Source of the DNA: an uncultured Lachnospiraceae bacterium
GTDB taxonomy: Bacteria > Bacillota > Clostridia > Lachnospirales > Lachnospiraceae
DNA length: 8,837 nt
Direction of reading: 5' to 3'
NCBI GenBank assembly: GCA_910577115.1
Contig: CAJTMC010000082.1
Location: 1-8,837, forward strand
Within the stretch, counting starts at the first letter, position 1. Each line of letters starts with the position of its first letter. The position numbers and the translations under genes were made by a program. Shown piece by piece: positions 5,297-8,837 of the stretch. The notes under the pieces were generated by a model. It made no database searches and had not been told where the DNA came from. It saw only the letters and a program-made list of their open reading frames with translations.

Positions 5297-5341
5297 TTTA
5301 CTTCCAGTAAAACATCTTATAAAAGAACCTTCCCACGCCAA
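5297..5341 (-). promoter_or_regulatory. possible sigma-operon promoter with adjacent dyad
   Basis: TTGGCG (5341-5336), 16 bases, TAAGAT (5319-5314) on the minus strand is a moderate promoter. Directly downstream is a perfect dyad, TTTACT, TCC, AGTAAA (5297-5311), covering the predicted start region. This is where an Orf9-type repressor would be expected to bind. Both calls are tentative. Confidence 0.35.
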
Positions 5342-5494
5342 TAGCCGGACAGGTTCCCGAAGTCAAAAAAATATCCCTCAGACCGTTCAGAACACATAAA
5401 TTCCCCTAAACGTACCCAAAGGATAAAATCCACGCAAAAAAACCTCTGGATACTGCGTTTTTTTATATGCAATATCCAAAGTCATTCTATTTTA

Positions 5495-5523
5495 TTGTGT
5501 GCATTATGCCCCTCTGATAAAGT
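5495..5523 (+). promoter_or_regulatory. promoter of the Orf9-like repressor
   Basis: TTGTGT (5495-5500), 17 bases, TAAAGT (5518-5523). Around it lie repeated words: GTGCATTA (5499), GTGCATTT (5533), TGTGCAAT (5552) and GTGCATAT (5578), the last next to the ribosome site. These may be autoregulatory half-sites. Confidence 0.45.
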
Positions 5524-5584
5524 GAATTATTAGTGCATTTCAAAAGTAAAATGTGCAATATACACTATACATGGAGGTGCATAT

Positions 5585-5932
5585 ATGGCAAGAAAAAAGA
5601 AAATTGACAAGGAAATGGGACTTCGTCTGAAGCAGGCTAGGACTGAACAAAAACTGACCTATGAAGAACTGGCTGAAAAATCCGGCGTTTCCTCACGCTA
5701 TATCAAGGAAATCGAAAATCATGGAAACGTGCCAAGCCTTGAAAAGCTGGGGCAGCTCATACGAGCCTTACATATTTCCGCCGATCCGTTTTTTTATCCA
5801 ACTGTCCCGGCAGACAACCTCGACTACCAGCGGCTGTTGGTTTATCTGTCACAATGTACAGAAGAACAGATTATAACAATTCTCGCTATTGTGGAAGCCT
5901 ATCTTCGGACATATAAAAATTTTTCGAAGTAA
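5585..5932 (+). CDS. Orf9-like Xre repressor
   Basis: A 115-residue protein. Residues ~10-68 form a Cro/C1 helix-turn-helix (LKQARTEQKLTYEELAEKSG, SSRYIKEIENHGNVPSL, LIRALHISADPFF); the C-terminal ~45 residues (DYQRLLVYLSQCTEEQIITI onward) look helical and could dimerise. Length, the RYIKEIEN helix and the divergent placement opposite the sigma operon match Tn916 Orf9, which represses the Orf7 promoter. The ATG follows GGAGG at 7 bases. It converges with the membrane-anchored Xre gene downstream, from which it is separated by 134 bp holding a terminator. Being a repressor is established for Tn916 Orf9 and inferred here. Confidence 0.88.
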   Translation: MARKKKIDKEMGLRLKQARTEQKLTYEELAEKSGVSSRYIKEIENHGNVPSLEKLGQLIRALHISADPFFYPTVPADNLDYQRLLVYLSQCTEEQIITILAIVEAYLRTYKNFSK

Positions 5933-5966
5933 ATCCACTCCCTCTCCTATCTCTTTTCTAAAACAA

Positions 5967-5988
5967 AGGCGGCTACCCTTAGCCGCCT
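5967..5988 (-). terminator. intrinsic terminator between convergent regulators
   Basis: A perfect 9-bp stem, AGGCGGCTA (5967-5975) with TAGCCGCCT (5980-5988). On the minus strand it is followed by TTGTTTTAG, a good T-rich tail, so it ends the tet/Xre transcript. On the plus strand the tail is AATTACC, so it is weaker for the Orf9-like gene. Confidence 0.75.
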
Positions 5989-6066
5989 AATTACCTCCTT
6001 CCTCTGCAAAACTGTGGCTTGTTTCGCTGTACAGAACGCTTCTTTTTAAGGAAGCAGAATATGTCA

Positions 6067-6522
6067 TCATTTGTCATTTCTTCTCAATGTAATAACTGCA
6101 TGGCATATCAAGCCAAATACAAGAGAAAAACAGCCACCGCCAAATAGTGATGCTCCCCACCCTGCACCCGACATTGTCATAAAACCGCCAACAAAGAAAA
6201 TACCAATGCCAAGAAATATACCAACACCATAAAAAAGTCCAATTGCCATATCGTACTTATTAAATTGTCGTTTCTCCTTTTTTTCATATGTTTCCATCTT
6301 TGTTATTACCTCCTTCGCAAAATCGTCCATGTTGACTCCAAAAAGAAAGCAAATTTTTTTCAACATATTTAAATCGGGTTCATTAACATCTCTCTCCCAA
6401 TTCGATAGTGCCTGCCGGGTAACATTCAATTCCCCGGCTAGTTCTTCCTGTGTCATTCCCGATTGTGTTCGCAGATGACGTATTTGCTTTCCTGTTGTAA
6501 TATCCGTCTGTTCCTGGTTCAA
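6067..6522 (-). CDS. membrane-anchored Xre-family regulator
   Basis: A 151-residue protein with an N-terminal Cro/C1 helix-turn-helix (residues ~11-68: GKQIRHLRTQSGMTQEELAG, VTRQALSNWERDVNEPDL, FGVNMDDF), a charged linker (KKEKRQFNKY) and two hydrophobic segments (~92-114 and ~121-146, glycine-rich) with a basic end (RRNDK). This is a known layout of Firmicutes regulators that hold the DNA-binding domain at the membrane. The start is a TTG at 6522, with GGAGG 7 bases before it; no ATG fits better. It is 81 bases downstream of the tet gene on the same strand with no clear terminator between, so it is probably co-transcribed and therefore raised by tetracycline. Its target is unknown. Confidence 0.85.
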   Translation of the reverse strand: MNQEQTDITTGKQIRHLRTQSGMTQEELAGELNVTRQALSNWERDVNEPDLNMLKKICFLFGVNMDDFAKEVITKMETYEKKEKRQFNKYDMAIGLFYGVGIFLGIGIFFVGGFMTMSGAGWGASLFGGGCFSLVFGLICHAVITLRRNDK

Positions 6523-6603
6523 AATAGTTCCTCCTCTCTGATACTGATTTTATCAATGATATTTCGCAATAGCCAGCAATGAACACTTGCATTGCGCAAG
6601 ACG

Positions 6604-8523
6604 TTACATTATCTTCTGAAACATATGGCGAACCTTATCTAACCGACTATTTGGGCGGCGAGGTTGTACTACAGGTTCCCCAGAAGTTTCCTGATACCCT
6701 TTCAATTCTGTCAAACAAACGCTTCTTCCATTTGTATAGAAATTCAAATCACTTTTGTATTCCCCGATCCGCCGAGCCGGTATTTCTCCAGTTAAAATTG
6801 CCTCATTATTTTTTAACGAAGTTGTTTCAATTACCGCATCATATTTCACAGCATCATGATAAGCTCGTGAAAGATATTCCTGCGGTGCAAATAGGGTAAA
6901 AGAAAGATAGGGTTCTAAAACTTGCGTTCCCGCTTTTTTTAATACCTGTTCCAACACAACAGGCGCAAGAAAGCGGAAATCTGCCGGAGTACTGACCGGG
7001 CTGTAATAAACACCATATTCAAAGCAAATTCTGCAATCTGTTACCTCCCATCCATACACTCCCTGCTCTAATCCATACCGAATCCCTTCCATAACTGCGT
7101 TTTGAAAGCTTTGGTTTAAATAACCGAGAGACACTTTACTTTCATATTCTGTTCCGCTTCCAACAGGAAGAGGAGTGACAGCCAAACCAATCGACGCCCA
7201 AAAGGGATTTGGCGGTACTTCAATATGAATTGTATAATGAGCCTCTTTTCGTGGTCTTTCCAGATAAATAACGGTAGGCTCTTTTATTGCTACCTCGACA
7301 CTATATTTTTCATTTAATAAAGAACAAACAACTTCCAATTGTACTTTTCCCAAAAAGGAAAGAATAATTTCATGAGTAATAGAATCAATCATAAAATGCA
7401 GAAGCGGATCAGTATCCGCAATCTCTGTAAGGGCATCCAGTAATACTTCCCTTTGCTCTGCTTTGATTGGCTCTATCGTTGTCCGAAGAAACGGCAGGGG
7501 ATTATCCGTCCACGCCTTGCGTGGCAATAGTTTTTCATCTCCTAGAACATCATTTAGTTTTAATGTATTGTCAGATAAAATAACAATCTCCCCGGAATCA
7601 GCGGTGTCTGCTGGGACGATTTCTCCATCAAATGGAATTGACATCTCTGTAATTTTAATTTTTTCCTTTTTTGACAAAAGAATCGTTTCCCGTAAACAAA
7701 GCGTACCGCTATAAAGCCTTAAATAGCAACGTCGTTTTTTCTGCTCGGTATATTCAATTTTAAATACATACCCACACAATTCCGATTGACTGTCGTCTGT
7801 TTCCAATGAAAAAACTTCTGTAATCACTTCAAGCAATTCTTTTACCCCGATATTGTCTTTTGCGCTTCCATGATATACCGGAAAAAGCGTTCCCCTTTGT
7901 ACCCTTCGTTTTATTTCTTTTTGCAGTTCCCACAGTGTCAAAGGGACTCCTGAAAGATATTTTTCTAAAATATCATCATTCCCAGCAATTACAGCATCCC
8001 ACTTTTCAAAATCTGCAACATCAGAAAGTATTATTTCTGAACATAAATGAACTTCCTGCATAACAATCATATCTTCTGTCAATTTTTCTCTGATATTTTG
8101 ATAAGTTTGCTCAAGAACAACACCACTTTGATCTATTTTATTGATAAAAATGATTGTTGGTATCTTCATTTTCCTTAGCGCATGAAACAGCACTCTGGTC
8201 TGGGCTTGTACACCATCTTTTGCGGACACTACTAAAATTGCTCCATCCAGAACCGATAAGGAGCGATGCACTTCTGCTAAAAAGTCCATGTGTCCGGGGG
8301 TGTCCACAAGATTAACTTTGTACCCTTTCCAGCGAAAAGATGTAACGGCAGCCTGGATTGTAATTTTCCTTTGACGTTCCAAAGCCATAGAGTCCGTTCT
8401 TGTTGTACCTTTATCTACACTACCTGGTTCCATGATTGCCCCACTTGTATACAGCAGGCTTTCTGTCAGTGTTGTTTTTCCTGCATCAACATGCGCAAGA
8501 ATGCCAATATTAATTATTTTCAT
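6604..8523 (-). CDS. tet: tetracycline resistance ribosomal protection protein
   Basis: A 639-residue EF-G-like GTPase that removes tetracycline from the ribosome; length and numbering match Tet(M). Visible motifs: G1 HVDAGKTT (11-18), G3 DTPGH (74-78), G4 NKID (128-131), and in domain IV the drug-site loop YYSPVST (506-512). The C-terminus ends RPNSRLDKVRHMFQKIM, closest to Tet(W); other parts recall Tet(32) and Tet(O). I cannot name the class. The G2 motif reads RQRKITIQ: Lys53 replaces the Gly found in the usual RGITI. The ATG at 8523 has GGAGG at 7 bases; the frame is open 41 codons further up, but that part is the leader. Expression is likely induced by drug through the attenuator upstream. 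The gene appears intact. Confidence 0.97.
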   Translation of the reverse strand: MKIINIGILAHVDAGKTTLTESLLYTSGAIMEPGSVDKGTTRTDSMALERQRKITIQAAVTSFRWKGYKVNLVDTPGHMDFLAEVHRSLSVLDGAILVVSAKDGVQAQTRVLFHALRKMKIPTIIFINKIDQSGVVLEQTYQNIREKLTEDMIVMQEVHLCSEIILSDVADFEKWDAVIAGNDDILEKYLSGVPLTLWELQKEIKRRVQRGTLFPVYHGSAKDNIGVKELLEVITEVFSLETDDSQSELCGYVFKIEYTEQKKRRCYLRLYSGTLCLRETILLSKKEKIKITEMSIPFDGEIVPADTADSGEIVILSDNTLKLNDVLGDEKLLPRKAWTDNPLPFLRTTIEPIKAEQREVLLDALTEIADTDPLLHFMIDSITHEIILSFLGKVQLEVVCSLLNEKYSVEVAIKEPTVIYLERPRKEAHYTIHIEVPPNPFWASIGLAVTPLPVGSGTEYESKVSLGYLNQSFQNAVMEGIRYGLEQGVYGWEVTDCRICFEYGVYYSPVSTPADFRFLAPVVLEQVLKKAGTQVLEPYLSFTLFAPQEYLSRAYHDAVKYDAVIETTSLKNNEAILTGEIPARRIGEYKSDLNFYTNGRSVCLTELKGYQETSGEPVVQPRRPNSRLDKVRHMFQKIM

Positions 8524-8555
8524 ATGTCGTCCTCCATTCACAGCCAAAAAAGGCA

Positions 8556-8595
8556 TAAAAATCCCCAGCAGTAAAATACTTTTACCACTGGGGAT
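8556..8595 (-). terminator. attenuator hairpin directly upstream of tet
   Basis: A 16-bp stem (8561-8576 with 8580-8595, two G-U pairs) around a 3-base loop, followed by TTTTAT on the minus strand and lying about 30 bases before the tet start. It matches the Tn916 tet(M) leader hairpin, where drug-slowed ribosomes allow read-through. Here the leader frame, from ATG 8616 (or GTG 8646), runs through the hairpin and into tet with no stop codon. Confidence 0.85.
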
Positions 8596-8657
8596 ATAAT
8601 CTGTGGACATACACATAAAAGACACGCACCAATAGGTACTTGCCACTTGTCTTGCTA

Positions 8658-8663
8658 TGTCAA
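8658..8663 (-). promoter_or_regulatory. possible secondary tet promoter -35 box
   Basis: TTGACA on the minus strand is a perfect -35 box, but no convincing -10 box lies 16-18 bases downstream (best AGTACC or TACCTA). An internal promoter between the two leader parts is possible but weakly supported. Confidence 0.2.
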
Positions 8664-8672
8664 TATAAATAA

Positions 8673-8784
8673 GGCAAAAGTATTCTTAAATTTGGTACAA
8701 AAAACTAAGCCCTTGTTCCAAAGGACATCCCAAAGTTTTTTGTTCCCACTATTTGATTATAGTTTTATTTAAGAATACCTTGCC
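8673..8784 (-). promoter_or_regulatory. nested-hairpin riboregulator in the tet leader
   Basis: An outer stem pairs 8767-8784 with 8673-8691 (about 17 pairs, one bulge). It uses the coding part of the mini-ORF. Inside it, ACAAAAAACT and AGTTTTTTGT pair perfectly (8697-8706 with 8734-8743), and an inner GTCCTT/AAGGGC hairpin is followed by a T6 run on the minus strand, like a first terminator. The tet leader thus carries two potential stop points in series. The region resembles the Tn916 tet(M) upstream sequence as I remember it. Confidence 0.6.
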
Positions 8785-8788
8785 GCAT
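8765..8788 (-). CDS. 7-residue leader peptide MRQGILK
   Basis: ATG at 8788 followed by seven sense codons in all, MRQGILK, and TAA. AAGGAG lies 9 bases upstream. A tiny translated ORF ending inside the outer leader stem (8767-8784) is what ribosome-mediated attenuation needs: a stalled or slow ribosome would keep that stem open. The same short frame occurs, as I recall, upstream of tet(M) in Tn916-type elements. Regulation is inferred. Confidence 0.6.
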   Translation of the reverse strand: MRQGILK

Positions 8789-8818
8789 ATTTTTTAACTC
8801 CTTTTTGGAAATGTAGTA

Positions 8819-8827
8819 ATTATAACA
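8819..8827 (-). promoter_or_regulatory. tet promoter, extended -10 box
   Basis: TGTTATAAT on the minus strand is a perfect extended -10 box (TGN plus TATAAT). Its -35 box would fall beyond the window edge. The predicted start is near 8812, 24 bases before the MRQGILK start codon. Confidence 0.6.
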
Positions 8828-8837
8828 CATCTGCATC

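Larger units (their letters stand above)
5056..5584. promoter_or_regulatory. regulatory gap between sigma operon and Orf9-like repressor
   Basis: A 529-bp gap without a gene I can support; the 102-codon minus-strand frame here overlaps the sigma start, has no ribosome site and reads as non-coding. It holds the sigma-operon leader (structured, 5089-5224), a near-palindromic A/T tract (5155-5182), a possible sigma-operon promoter and dyad (5297-5341), an A7/T7 hairpin (5435-5467) and the Orf9-like promoter with repeated GTGCAT-type words (5495-5584). Confidence 0.6.

Noticed and set aside
5033..5341. 102-codon minus-strand open frame before the sigma gene
   Set aside because: It overlaps the sigma start and its ribosome site, runs through the leader hairpins and has no ribosome site of its own.
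8524..8646. N-terminal extension of the Tet protein to 680 residues
   Set aside because: Family proteins start MKIINIG and are about 639 residues; a strong ribosome site precedes 8523 and the extension is the hairpin leader. I kept only the observation that the frame is open.
1..8837. CRISPR array, tRNA or rRNA genes, insertion sequence transposase
   Set aside because: I looked on both strands and saw no regularly spaced repeats, tRNA-like folds, rRNA sequence or transposase gene.

Overview
The window reads as low-GC Firmicutes DNA, most likely from a gut Clostridia-type host: strong AGGAGG ribosome sites, sigma-A style promoters, AT-rich spacers and a Tn916-family gene set. Most of it (about 2120-8837) is the regulation, excision and integration end of a Tn916-like integrative and conjugative element carrying a ribosomal-protection tetracycline resistance gene. 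Transfer genes are not in view.

Layout, read along the minus strand from the right edge. A riboregulated leader (7-codon mini-ORF, nested hairpins, terminator-like attenuator) precedes a 639-residue Tet(W/O/32/M)-type protein. A membrane-anchored Xre regulator (TTG start) follows, then an intrinsic terminator. An Orf9-like Xre repressor lies on the plus strand. Across a 530-bp structured regulatory gap, the Orf7-like sigma factor and Orf8-like protein run on the minus strand. After 430 bp of hairpin-rich non-coding DNA come an excisionase-like protein, a ribbon-helix-helix protein with its own consensus promoter, and a complete tyrosine integrase. Three TTGTCGTA repeats just past the integrase probably mark integrase sites or the element end.

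The left 2.1 kb looks like a different unit. It has a compact putative type I toxin-antitoxin locus (29-residue holin-like toxin, convergent antisense RNA, shared bidirectional terminator), a 306-residue Xre-like protein of unknown role, a divergent second excisionase-like gene, and a possible decayed coding fragment at the very edge.

How the genes should work together, by analogy with Tn916: the Orf9-like protein represses the Orf7-Orf8 promoter. When relieved (in Tn916, linked to tetracycline through read-through from tet), Orf7 and Orf8 activate transcription into xis and int, causing excision. Here an extra ribbon-helix-helix gene and several hairpins between these genes add possible control points. 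Points that stand out: the toxin and its antisense RNA share a near-identical 5' leader sequence; the Tet protein has Lys where the G2 motif normally has Gly; the sigma-factor leader has competing terminator hairpins; and two excisionase-like genes suggest nested or adjacent mobile elements.
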